From Lachnospiraceae bacterium (GTDB lineage Bacteria > Bacillota > Clostridia > Lachnospirales > Lachnospiraceae), in assembly GCA_017938485.1 (NCBI GenBank), contig JAGBBM010000027.1, positions 1-57,871 of the forward strand: a DNA stretch of 57,871 bases, read 5' to 3'. How positions within the stretch are numbered: the first letter of the stretch is position 1; the number at the start of each line of letters is the position of its first letter. The notes under the pieces were generated by a model. It worked only from the letters and a program-made list of their open reading frames with translations. It ran no database searches and was not told the DNA's origin. Shown here piece after piece: positions 1 through 7,838 of the stretch. A program made the position numbers and the translations under genes.

Positions 1-946
1 ATTTCATAACTTCTCCCGAATAATAATTAGTATCAATGTGAAAGCCAGCTTTAGCCATGTTAAGCACAAGTTCCATACGATTCTCATGATAATTCTTGTC
101 CTTAGAAGATAATACAAAGAATACCCACTTACTAGCACTATTTCTGTGAAACCACATAGTAGCACATCCTATTTCACTTGCATGATCTCCGCAGCCACAA
201 CGCTCTATCCATTTTTCAAGTGCATTATAGTCATCCGGCAATTTGAAAAATCCCATATCTCTACCATCCGAATATCTTAAATATGCCTCCTTAGGAGTCA
301 ATCCTTCCAAATCAACTCCATTGTATTTGTATATAAAATAGCATGCTTCATAAAACAGAGAAGGCGTCATCTCTTCATAGCCTTTGAGTGAATCCTTATT
401 ATCATCAAACCATTTCATAAAATCACTTAATACATTTAGGTCATAATGTCTATATATCTGCTCTTTGTGTTCAGGGTAATACTCCCAGTATTTGCTTAAT
501 TTTATCACTCCACTTCTACATCTTGCAGGTAATTCCTTTAATATATATTCCTCATATGTACCCTTATGAAGCATATCTATAACATTAGCAACTCCATTCA
601 AAATCCAATCAAAGAGCACGGTAAAGTCAAAGTCATAGTCATATACATTACTTACTCCTACGCCATTCCTTTTCGTATCTCCCATTAGCGTGTCATTAAT
701 ATATATAGCTGTTTCAAAATCAAGTTTAATCAAAAAAAATTCTTTACTATTATTATCGCCATCTGCGGTCAGCCATATATATTTCCCACCATTAACGTCA
801 CTTATTACTTTGGCTAGATCAATTATTTTATTTAAAATATTTATAGAGGACTGAGTAAGCCTAGCAATACCTCCTAAGCCAACGTGACCATACAAACAAT
901 TCCCATCAACCATCTCTATGTAATTATTTACATCCTCTGCTTTCAT
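1..946 (-). CDS. Hypothetical protein, 3' end outside window
   Basis: An open frame of 315 codons runs from ATG at 946 to the window edge with no stop, so the C-terminus is missing. The start follows a good GGAAGGAG site. The protein starts MKAEDVNNYIEMVDGNC and is rich in acidic and aromatic residues. I see no signal peptide or membrane segment. A short Cys/His cluster (ERCGCGDHASEIGC) lies near residues 255-270 and might bind metal, but I do not recognise the family. It shares strand and spacing (about 70 bp) with the next unrecognised gene, so the two may be co-transcribed. Accessory or defence functions are possible only by position. Confidence 0.7.
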   Translation of the reverse strand, partial: MKAEDVNNYIEMVDGNCLYGHVGLGGIARLTQSSINILNKIIDLAKVISDVNGGKYIWLTADGDNNSKEFFLIKLDFETAIYINDTLMGDTKRNGVGVSNVYDYDFDFTVLFDWILNGVANVIDMLHKGTYEEYILKELPARCRSGVIKLSKYWEYYPEHKEQIYRHYDLNVLSDFMKWFDDNKDSLKGYEEMTPSLFYEACYFIYKYNGVDLEGLTPKEAYLRYSDGRDMGFFKLPDDYNALEKWIERCGCGDHASEIGCATMWFHRNSASKWVFFVLSSKDKNYHENRMELVLNMAKAGFHIDTNYYSGEVMK

Positions 947-1016
947 AATAATCTCCTTCCTATAAGCATAATTTGAATGACTTTCTAATCGTAGAGAGTT
1001 TTTACATACATTCTTT

Positions 1017-2048
1017 CTAATCGTACCCAAATACATTTTTCATCACTAAACACATATCTATATCATTATCGAATTCATCTATACTCCCTGCCATACTAGA
1101 TAAATCTGCCATAAGATAGTGCATATCATTTCCTTTCACGAACAGTTCATCATATGACAAATACCCACATTCTTTTTTACGATTTATTATTTCACAGGCA
1201 AAACCTTCAGTTACCAATGGATAATGGTAAATCATTCTTGTGTAGTCTATGGTCTTATCCTTTTCCCGCTGCTCTTCCATAATCTCTGCAAATATTTTGT
1301 ATTTTTGTTTGTATATGTATTGTGTGTATTCGTCTACCATATTTGGTAAATTCTCAAATTTCTTTATACTCTCATTAGTATTTCTCATTTCTTTTATGTA
1401 CCATTCTGGCGTATACATCTCAGGCATTAAATCATCTATATAATGTCCTTGATAATTATGCGGGGTGCCCTTTAATTTATCTTCCATACGAGCCACCTTA
1501 TCTTTCATCATTTCCAACATACTCTCAACTGTATCACTATGATGATTTTCCACTACATTTTTTAATTCATACTCTACAAATTCGTAACAATGCCCATTTT
1601 CCACGCCGACATTACCCCTGAAGTTCCTTAAATCCACTTTATATCTGATTAGATACGCCTCACCAGCTATTATATCTCTCACAAACCCCCACTGGTTGCT
1701 TATTCGAAATATTGTCTTCTCAACTTTCTCACAGATAACCTTAATAGGTACGTTCTGGGGAAGTTCTATAAGATCAGGCAACCCTGAATATGTAGTACAT
1801 GTATTCAGGTGTTTACAAATCACATCATTTATTATCTTATCTGTATCTTCAACATCAAGCATGTTTTCTTCTTTCCAAGCTCTTATAAAACGGTCTCTAC
1901 ATCGTTTATCACATTTTGCTTTTTCTACCTCAAGGGCTATGATTTTACGCAAATTTGTTTCCGTAGCCAAACTAATATCGGTGTTACTCCCCATCCCCCA
2001 TGCAGACGGATAATGAATTATGTAATATTTTTCCCTACTTTCTTTCAT
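1017..2048 (-). CDS. Hypothetical protein, 343 aa
   Basis: The start ATG at 2048 has a strong GGAGGAAC ribosome site. The product is soluble-looking, has no signal peptide or membrane segment, and is rich in charged residues. There is a helical, Lys/Glu-rich middle (about 170-260, with MLEMMKDKVARMEDKLKG). Four Cys lie in the first 90 residues (CDKRC, ICKHLNTC). I do not recognise a family. The 3' end contains one copy of a 12-bp direct repeat (TTTCTAATCGTA) whose other copy lies 32 bp further downstream, in the gap before the next gene. It may be part of a small accessory pair with the partial gene at the window edge. Confidence 0.7.
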   Translation of the reverse strand: MKESREKYYIIHYPSAWGMGSNTDISLATETNLRKIIALEVEKAKCDKRCRDRFIRAWKEENMLDVEDTDKIINDVICKHLNTCTTYSGLPDLIELPQNVPIKVICEKVEKTIFRISNQWGFVRDIIAGEAYLIRYKVDLRNFRGNVGVENGHCYEFVEYELKNVVENHHSDTVESMLEMMKDKVARMEDKLKGTPHNYQGHYIDDLMPEMYTPEWYIKEMRNTNESIKKFENLPNMVDEYTQYIYKQKYKIFAEIMEEQREKDKTIDYTRMIYHYPLVTEGFACEIINRKKECGYLSYDELFVKGNDMHYLMADLSSMAGSIDEFDNDIDMCLVMKNVFGYD

Positions 2049-2408
2049 ATTAATGTTCCTCCAATAAAATTAGACTGCATTATACTCTTCAGTCTTTTTA
2101 CAATCAATATGTTTCTAATTTCATATATTTTTCGGGCAATCAACAAGAAGGCATACCCCAAGCATCATTTTTGGTTACTTTGCCAAGTTACAAAATATAT
2201 ACTCTCCGTTTATCCTTGTCTATTGGGTCAGAATTTTTATATACCTTAACAAATTTTTTGTTCAGTTTCACCGTTTTCTTAAAGAAAAACAAAAGAATAA
2301 ACACCGCAGAAAATATAAATTTTGTTAATATTTTCATACGGTGTTTTAAAGGATTATATTCTAAATGATTATATTGTAGGTCGTATAATCATATTATTTT
2401 ATGCCACA
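2049..2408. other. Gene-free AT-rich gap
   Basis: 360 bp with no supported gene. Its one clear structure is the hairpin at 2299-2346, described separately. The part next to 2048 should hold the promoter of the leftward gene, but I cannot pick a convincing -35/-10 pair. Confidence 0.5.
2299..2346 (-). terminator. Long hairpin terminator
   Basis: Arms AAACACCG..GAAAATAT (2299-2316) and its complement (2328-2346) are fully paired except for a small 2/3-nt internal loop, with an 11-nt loop. Read leftward it is followed by a T-rich tract, so it fits an intrinsic terminator for the nuclease gene ending at 2409. Confidence 0.7.
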
Positions 2409-2936
2409 TTATAATTTTAAATCTTTTGATTTTAGAGTCAATCTGTGGTGATTAATTAACTCATGATTCTGTAAGTACTTTTGATTAGATTTAGCATTAC
2501 TAAATCGTAAATTAGTTTTATTAATACCTGTTATACTAATCCCTTTAAAAGTATCATCTACGGCAAGTCTTCTAAAATCTTCTAATTCTATGAAATAAAC
2601 ATCAAAGTTAACCTCAGCATTTTCTAAACTGTCAACACACACAAATGCAACCATAGGGGTAAGACCAAAACCTTTAGAAAATTCAACTAGTTTTTCTTGT
2701 TGATTTTCATCAAAGTCAAATGACGGATCATCTTTAGTAAAAACTCTTGTTTTTACTGATATTCCATATTTTTTACTTTCCTTTTCTTCCCACTCACAAT
2801 CTGTTGCAATAACGTCAACACCAACATGATCAACCAAAGCAACACGATGTGAGTAACATCTACCTATTATGAACATTACCAGTTGTTCTCCGAAATCCCC
2901 CAACTGCTTTGATAATCTTTCATCTTTACTTTTCAT
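2409..2936 (-). CDS. PD-(D/E)XK-like nuclease domain protein
   Basis: 175 aa. The N-terminal half has the spacing of a restriction-endonuclease-like core: Glu17 in LGDFGEQLV, Asp41 in HVGVDVIATD and Lys62 in YGISVKTR, which would be the E / D / (S)xK metal-binding triad. This is the pattern seen in Mrr-like and resolvase-like nucleases. The C-terminal half is unrecognised. It sits 16 bp downstream of a gene with a ribbon-helix-helix N-terminus on the same strand, so the two form an operon. Such a pairing is typical of toxin-antitoxin or defence modules, but no such role is proven here. Weak point: the residue before Lys is Ser rather than D/E/Q. Confidence 0.6.
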   Translation of the reverse strand: MKSKDERLSKQLGDFGEQLVMFIIGRCYSHRVALVDHVGVDVIATDCEWEEKESKKYGISVKTRVFTKDDPSFDFDENQQEKLVEFSKGFGLTPMVAFVCVDSLENAEVNFDVYFIELEDFRRLAVDDTFKGISITGINKTNLRFSNAKSNQKYLQNHELINHHRLTLKSKDLKL

Positions 2937-2952
2937 TTTCTATCCCCCTAAA

Positions 2953-3543
2953 TTAAAATATTTTTTTTTCAATGTCTCTAATGTCTTCTATATTTAAACC
3001 GCTATGTTCTCGCAACTTTTTTATAGCCTCAACTTCTTCGGAATTTCGTGTACGCAAATACACTCCTAAGCTAGGTGAACGATACGTAGTATAATTTTCC
3101 TCTTTTGGCATTGATATCGGTAATTTCAATGGTTCAAAACCTGTTACAAAATTCATACCGTACGCCATAAGGCACAATAAAATAATAGGTGTTTTTTTTG
3201 ATTTTTTGGCATCAGCGACGAGACGAGCAACTCTTTCCTCCTCAACGATTACAACTGAGCTTTCTACTCCCATTTTTTTAAAAACAGGATAAATCAAATA
3301 TTGGTCAAATTCAATGTAGGTCACTCGACCTATTTTTTTTAGTGGTGCTGCGAACACGCGAAGTGCTGCATTTAGGAAAATATTTTTATCTATCTCCTCT
3401 TTTTTGTAATTTTTTAGAATGTCATTAGACATACCATCCTTAATCAAGAAATTAAGTGCCTCAGCTCTAGAAATACCATAATTGTCAACATAGTCCGTAA
3501 ATTTTCTATAAACATCGTCTTCTAATCGTATATGTAACTGCAC
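2953..3543 (-). CDS. Ribbon-helix-helix N-terminal protein, partner of nuclease gene
   Basis: 196 aa, starting at GTG (3543) behind GGAAGGAAAAG. Residues 1-38 (MQLHIRLEDDVYRKFTDYV then GISRAEALNFLIKDG) have the strand-helix-helix layout of Arc/MetJ-type DNA-binding domains, including the typical SRAEA start of helix 2. The remaining ~150 residues are unrecognised and include a hydrophobic stretch (TPIILLCLMAYGM, near 118-130) that could be a buried helix. The family layout suggests it represses its own operon with the downstream nuclease gene. The long C-terminal part is unusual for a simple antitoxin, which is usually under 100 aa. Confidence 0.6.
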   Translation of the reverse strand: MQLHIRLEDDVYRKFTDYVDNYGISRAEALNFLIKDGMSNDILKNYKKEEIDKNIFLNAALRVFAAPLKKIGRVTYIEFDQYLIYPVFKKMGVESSVVIVEEERVARLVADAKKSKKTPIILLCLMAYGMNFVTGFEPLKLPISMPKEENYTTYRSPSLGVYLRTRNSEEVEAIKKLREHSGLNIEDIRDIEKKIF

Positions 3544-3653
3544 CTTTTCCTTCCTTCTATACCATTCATTTCTTATTTAAAACTCTATAGTATTTTTTGC
3601 TACTTCCAATTCTACCACTCGTTTTCGAATAAGTCAACACTTTTTTTAAAAAA

Positions 3654-3672
3654 GCTGAGATTTCCTCTCAGC
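3654..3672 (-). terminator. Intrinsic terminator overlapping stop codon
   Basis: GCTGAGA / TCTCAGC stem with a 5-nt loop, followed leftward by T6. The right arm overlaps the stop codon (3668-3670) of the methyltransferase gene, so it ends the ddl operon. Confidence 0.85.
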
Positions 3673-4291
3673 CTTTTCCCCTCTCATATTCACACATATA
3701 CACATAAGCCTTTTCATCTGGATCTTCCTCATACCCAGGTAGCTTAATAATCTTCTCCAAAGTAAAAGGATACTTCCTGATAACACCCATTATCTCATAG
3801 GTGCAATAATACAGTATAAATGTTACCTTCCTTGGATGCTTTTTTACGGACTCCAAAATATTATCTAAAACTGTACTCATAACCTCCACAGAAAAGGGAT
3901 TAAAAAAATAAAAATAGTTATCCGTAGGCTCTATAACGTAGTCCTCCGCCTTCATATTAAGAAAAAGCATCTTCTTTTCTTGATTCTTGAATCTCTTGCA
4001 GTAATCCTCTGCATTTTCCTGTAACTTGTCATAGATATCCTTGTCGTATTCCACACCGGTAACCTTACACATATACTGCTGGTTGCAATAAAATAGTACT
4101 CTACCCAGACCACAACCAAAATCCACAAGGGTATCGTAAGGAGTCATAATTACTTCCTTAAATATCTCTATCAATCCCTTGTAGTGAGTTGCCTCATATA
4201 TAGAGTACTTTGCCTTTTCGTCTTTTTCTTGACTTTCATTTTCAATTGTATTTATTCCAAGGAATTCCTCAAACTCTTTTTCATTTATCAT
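3668..4291 (-). CDS. Class I SAM-dependent methyltransferase
   Basis: 207 aa. Motif I is clear (TLVDFGCGLGRVLFY, about 56-70), followed by an acidic residue at the end of strand 2 (VTGVEYDKD) as in Rossmann-fold methyltransferases. The segment YFYFFNPFS (about 127-135) occupies the motif IV position. The substrate cannot be read from the sequence. It is the last gene of the ddl-murI-DUF1934 operon and overlaps the DUF1934 gene by 4 bp (ATGA), so translation is probably coupled. There is no signal peptide, so it acts in the cytosol. Confidence 0.75.
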   Translation of the reverse strand: MINEKEFEEFLGINTIENESQEKDEKAKYSIYEATHYKGLIEIFKEVIMTPYDTLVDFGCGLGRVLFYCNQQYMCKVTGVEYDKDIYDKLQENAEDYCKRFKNQEKKMLFLNMKAEDYVIEPTDNYFYFFNPFSVEVMSTVLDNILESVKKHPRKVTFILYYCTYEIMGVIRKYPFTLEKIIKLPGYEEDPDEKAYVYMCEYERGKG

Positions 4292-4737
4292 AATGTCACA
4301 TTGACCCTCATACTCATAGGCATTTTTGTGCCATTCATCTCTATATCATAGGATGTAGATACATTTAAACTATAATCTAATGGCAGGACTCCACCGTTTA
4401 ACATATTACCTCCTGAAATCTCAGGGTGGCTTGCGAAAAAGTCAAACTCTTTTGTGGTAATAGTCACCGGCAGATTACCATAAGGCGTTGCATAGTTAGT
4501 ATTATGTACTAGAGCTGGACCAAACATAAAGTCAGTATTAAGTTCCCCCTTGCGGATAATTCGCATACTCTCAGGGGAAAGGTACATAGTTGACCTAGTT
4601 GTTTTTCCTTCACCAGACAAATCCTCTACGAAGGTAAGCTTGTAGTCCTCTGGTCTAATCTCCATAATGGCAATAACCTTAGATAGTTGTTTCTCACCAT
4701 CTGCATCTATACTTTCATATTCTAAATTAACCTTCAT
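4288..4737 (-). CDS. DUF1934 (YwiB-like) beta-barrel protein
   Basis: 149 aa, all-beta composition with the features of the DUF1934/YwiB family: an N-terminal strand pair, a middle MYLSPESMRIIRKGE segment, then TPYGNLPVTITTKEFDF and a C-terminal strand with LDYSLNVSTSYDIEMNG. Family members are small cytosolic calycin-like barrels of unknown function, common in Firmicutes. It sits 11 bp after murI and overlaps the methyltransferase start. Position in a cell-wall operon hints at, but does not prove, an envelope-related role. Confidence 0.7.
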   Translation of the reverse strand: MKVNLEYESIDADGEKQLSKVIAIMEIRPEDYKLTFVEDLSGEGKTTRSTMYLSPESMRIIRKGELNTDFMFGPALVHNTNYATPYGNLPVTITTKEFDFFASHPEISGGNMLNGGVLPLDYSLNVSTSYDIEMNGTKMPMSMRVNVTL

Positions 4738-4748
4738 ATTAACCTCAA

Positions 4749-5552
4749 TTAATAACTCTCAATATCAACTACATTTACAGACTTAACATTTATAGGAAGT
4801 ACATCATCTGCAAATGCCTTAAACTTATCCACACCATCACTGACATAGAATTCATAATTTGGTGTAGACGTAGCACTATTTAACATATCATTTTTCTGCA
4901 AAATGCTCTTTAGCTCCTTAGCAGTCTCATAAGCGGGATTAACTAAGGTGACTGAATCTCCCATATATCTCTTTATAGGATTCATAAGAAGTGGATAATG
5001 TGTACATCCAAGCACCAAGGCATCCACATTGTAAGGCTTAAGCTCAGAAAGATATCTGTCCACCATATCGTCAGTGATTCTATCTTCAAGTAAGCCCTCT
5101 TCCACTAGTGGAACAAATAAAGGACAAGCCTTGCCCACTACAGTAATCTCTGGGTCAAGCTGTCTTATGTAATCGTTATAGATACCAGATTTTATGGTTG
5201 CATCTGTACCGATAATTCCCACGCTCTTAGTCTTGCTCATATCTGCTGCCATCCTAGCACCAGGACGTACCACTCCCACTACTGGAATCTCAATCTCATG
5301 TCTCATGTCCTCTAGAGCAAGGGCACTAGCTGTATTACAGGCAAATACAATTGCCTTAACATTTTTAGTCATGAGAAATCTAACTATCTGCTTTGAAAAC
5401 TTAAGCACGGTGTCCTTAGACTTGCTACCATAAGGCACTCTGGCAGTATCACCAAAATATATAACATTTTCACTTGGAAGCTGTCTCATAATTTCTCTCA
5501 CAACAGTGAGTCCGCCAACTCCCGAATCAAATACTCCTATAGGTGCATCCAT
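4749..5552 (-). CDS. murI: Glutamate racemase
   Basis: Converts L- to D-glutamate for peptidoglycan. The protein begins MDAPIGVFDSGVGGLTV, the usual family start. Both catalytic cysteines are present: VFACNTASA (near 74) and VLGCTHYPLL (near 185). It also has FGDTARVPYGSKS (around 40). I chose ATG 5552 because AGGAGG sits 7-8 nt upstream. An in-frame ATG at 5585 would add 11 residues that do not look like MurI, and has only a weak ribosome site. The gene follows ddl directly, so D-Glu and D-Ala-D-Ala supply are co-expressed. Confidence 0.95.
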   Translation of the reverse strand: MDAPIGVFDSGVGGLTVVREIMRQLPSENVIYFGDTARVPYGSKSKDTVLKFSKQIVRFLMTKNVKAIVFACNTASALALEDMRHEIEIPVVGVVRPGARMAADMSKTKSVGIIGTDATIKSGIYNDYIRQLDPEITVVGKACPLFVPLVEEGLLEDRITDDMVDRYLSELKPYNVDALVLGCTHYPLLMNPIKRYMGDSVTLVNPAYETAKELKSILQKNDMLNSATSTPNYEFYVSDGVDKFKAFADDVLPINVKSVNVVDIESY

Positions 5553-5586
5553 ATCTATACCTCCTATGAAACCCGAAGGCTTCATC

Positions 5587-6663
5587 CTACAAACGTTCCT
5601 TTGCCATCTCTATTAATGTCTCAACCAACTCTTCTATACTGTAGCCCTTTGCCTTCCAAAGCATAGGATACATACTGATGGATGTAAATCCTGGCAATGT
5701 GTTAATCTCGTTAAATACCACGCTGTTGGTATCTTTTTCAAGGAAGAAATCTACTCTTGAAAGTCCAAAACCATCCAACGCATTAAATATCTTAATTGCA
5801 TTTTCTCTAATTTCTTCTTCAATTCCTTCTGGAAGATTAGGACCGATTACGGTCTTTGAATCTGCGTTATTGTACTTGGCATCAAAATCATAGAAAGCTG
5901 CTTCCTCCGCTGCAAGTATCTCTCCAATACCTGATGCCTTAGTAGTATCTCCATAGCCCATAACGGCGCACTCAAGCTCTCGTCCTACGATGGTTTCCTC
6001 CACAAGTATCTTATAGTCGTGCTCTGCTGCCTCAAGAAGTCCCTTTATAAGCATTTCTCTATTATCTGCCTTTGAAACGCCCTTTGATGAACCTGCCTTG
6101 GAAGGCTTGATAAATACTGGGTAAGAAAGCTTTTCTTCAACTCTTTTTACCACTTCATCCATATTTTCAAGCTGGCTTTTTAGCACTGGCACATATATAG
6201 CCTGTCTAATTCCCAAGGTATCAACTACAAGTTTTGTATAGAATTTATCCATTGACGCAGCTGATGCAAATACACCGCAGCCCACGTATGGAACTGCCGC
6301 CATCTCAAACAATCCCTGTATAGTTCCATCCTCTCCATACATACCGTGAAGTACAGGGAATATAACGTCTAATTTAATCTTGTCAGTAACCTTATATGTA
6401 TCACCATCCTTCTTGCTTACTATGAGTTCTCCCCTAGTATCTGGAGAAATGATGGCTTCCTTTTTGCTATTTTTCCAGCTTCCATCCTTTATTTCCTCTA
6501 TACTATCTGCCAAAAGCCAGTTTCCCTCTTTGGTAATTCCGATAAGATGCATATTGTATTTTTCTTTATCAACAGCTCCCGCAATAGCCAAAACTGATAT
6601 ACAGGACACTTCATGCTCTGATGAGCGTCCGCCAAATATTACTGCAAGGTTTTTCTTAGACAT
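5587..6663 (-). CDS. ddl: D-alanine--D-alanine ligase
   Basis: 358 aa ATP-grasp enzyme that joins two D-Ala for the peptidoglycan stem. It has the N-terminal signature VIFGGRSSEHEVSC, the LHGMYGEDGTIQG loop, the ATP-grasp HVFIKP-type segment (SYPVFIKPSKAGSSKGV) and the C-terminal metal/substrate region SRVDFFLEKD..FNEINTLPGFTSISMYP. YDFDAKY keeps the Tyr found in D-Ala-D-Ala ligases, so a vancomycin-type D-Lac ligase is unlikely. First gene of the operon, directly behind the promoter at 6714-6743. Confidence 0.95.
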   Translation of the reverse strand: MSKKNLAVIFGGRSSEHEVSCISVLAIAGAVDKEKYNMHLIGITKEGNWLLADSIEEIKDGSWKNSKKEAIISPDTRGELIVSKKDGDTYKVTDKIKLDVIFPVLHGMYGEDGTIQGLFEMAAVPYVGCGVFASAASMDKFYTKLVVDTLGIRQAIYVPVLKSQLENMDEVVKRVEEKLSYPVFIKPSKAGSSKGVSKADNREMLIKGLLEAAEHDYKILVEETIVGRELECAVMGYGDTTKASGIGEILAAEEAAFYDFDAKYNNADSKTVIGPNLPEGIEEEIRENAIKIFNALDGFGLSRVDFFLEKDTNSVVFNEINTLPGFTSISMYPMLWKAKGYSIEELVETLIEMAKERL

Positions 6664-6713
6664 AGATTTATCCTCTTTTCAATTATTAACATATATATTT
6701 TAATCCACCTATG

Positions 6714-6743
6714 ATTATACCCCACATATAGCATTAAGTTCAA
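6714..6743 (-). promoter_or_regulatory. Sigma-A-type promoter of ddl-murI operon
   Basis: On the minus strand TTGAAC (6738-6743), 18 bp, then TATAAT (6714-6719), about 50 bp before the ddl start. It lies just outside the palindromic element at 6761-7092. Confidence 0.7.
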
Positions 6744-6760
6744 GTAAAAAGAGCCACAAA

Positions 6761-7092
6761 CCTATGAATGTCATCAAGATAAGACCGCCATTTGAGGGAT
6801 TTAATATAATAAGGCTTAAAGACTAGTGGTATATTCTTCGCAACTCTACGGGTTCAAGTGTATCTAGAGGCTTAAGCTTTCGATTTTTGATTACGCGCCA
6901 CTTCCATAAACTCACATGTCTTGGGATTCCCCCAAGACATGCTCAGACAGTATGTCCGTGGCGCGATTTATCGAAAGCTTTTAAGCCTAAGATACACTAA
7001 GAACCCTAATTGTCTTCAGAATATACCACTAGTCTTTAAGCCTTATTATATTAAATCCCCCAGATGGCTGGCTCCTTGATGACATTTATAGA
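6761..7092. repeat. Large palindromic element, copy 1
   Basis: A ~330-bp near-continuous inverted repeat fills the spoIIR-ddl gap. The outer arms include a 37-bp perfect pair (6801-6837 with the complement at 7018-7054) and extend to ATGTCATCAAG / CTTGATGACAT. Pairing is broken by defined internal loops: TTCGCAACTCTACG (6837-6850) facing CTAATTGTCTTC (7006-7017), then TTTGATTA facing ATTT, then TTCCATAAACTC (6902-6913) facing CTCAGACAGTATGTCC (6942-6957). The tip is a perfect CATGTCTTGGG hairpin. There is no ORF inside. Its right edge overlaps the spoIIR stop. The same loop sequences recur at 47134-47587. Confidence 0.9.
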
Positions 7093-7811
7093 CCCAGCCA
7101 CTCTAGGAATTTGAATTTGATTTTAACTTCATCCTCTTTAACGTCCCTTTTTATGAAGAGCTTTTCGTAGTCTTCCTCACTTAGTACCTCCCTTAAGGTT
7201 TCCTCGTCTTCCTGACTAATCACAGCTCCTGTATCAAGGGGATAGCACATCATAGGATACAGTAGACACCAGAAGTTTTCCCCTTGGGCTGCTCCTATGT
7301 CGACTCTAAGGGCTTCATAATATCCAGCTGGAAATACCATCTCCCCATATTGTCTTATGGGAAAATAGTCATTTGATATATATACATTTACATCGTAGGC
7401 ATAACCTAAATTACTTATGGTTCGTTGGGCAACCTCTTTAATATGAGGAAGTTCTCCTTCCAGATAATTTATAACTTCCTCTCTGGTCATATCACTTTGG
7501 AGGATGTCTCCATACTCATATAGTATAGCGTCTCGCACCGAGTATTTTATAGATAAATCCTCATCACTGTTGCTGTTTGCTTTAACGTGAAATCTAAGGA
7601 CTACATCCTGCAAATCATCGCAATATTCACCATAGGTAGAATCATTTTCATTTATTTCAATTACCTCTTTTGCCTGATTATTTGCAATGGTATAGGAGTC
7701 ATTTCTTTTTTCCGCAAGCTCCTTTAACCTAATTGCATAACTAAAACATATCCCAACGGACACGCCTAAAAATATCCCGATAACGGATCCTCTAACAATC
7801 TTTTTAAACAT
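7086..7811 (-). CDS. spoIIR: Stage II sporulation protein R
   Basis: 241 aa. SpoIIR is the forespore-made signal that triggers SpoIIGA to process pro-sigma-E in the mother cell. Family landmarks are VVLRFHVKANSNSDEDLSIKYSVRDAIL (about 70-97), then NVYISNDYFPIRQYGEMVFPAGYYEALRV and a GENFWCLLYPMMC block. An N-terminal hydrophobic segment (residues 9-27) serves as signal/anchor for export from the forespore. It lies 27 bp downstream of the gerB-gerC fusion on the same strand, so it may be read with the germination genes. Its stop codon is inside the palindromic element. Confidence 0.92.
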   Translation of the reverse strand: MFKKIVRGSVIGIFLGVSVGICFSYAIRLKELAEKRNDSYTIANNQAKEVIEINENDSTYGEYCDDLQDVVLRFHVKANSNSDEDLSIKYSVRDAILYEYGDILQSDMTREEVINYLEGELPHIKEVAQRTISNLGYAYDVNVYISNDYFPIRQYGEMVFPAGYYEALRVDIGAAQGENFWCLLYPMMCYPLDTGAVISQEDEETLREVLSEEDYEKLFIKRDVKEDEVKIKFKFLEWLGL

Positions 7812-7838
7812 AAGACCTCACCCTAAATATAATATTTG

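Noticed and set aside
3668-4291. Methyltransferase as part of a restriction-modification system with the nuclease at 2409
   Set aside because: It overlaps the DUF1934 gene in the ddl operon and is separated from the nuclease pair by a strong terminator.
4749-5585. Longer MurI start at 5585
   Set aside because: The extra 11 residues do not match the family, and AGGAGG is placed for the ATG at 5552.
6761-7092. The palindromes as insertion sequences or CRISPR arrays
   Set aside because: There is no transposase ORF inside and no regular repeat-spacer pattern. Copies differ in their arms.
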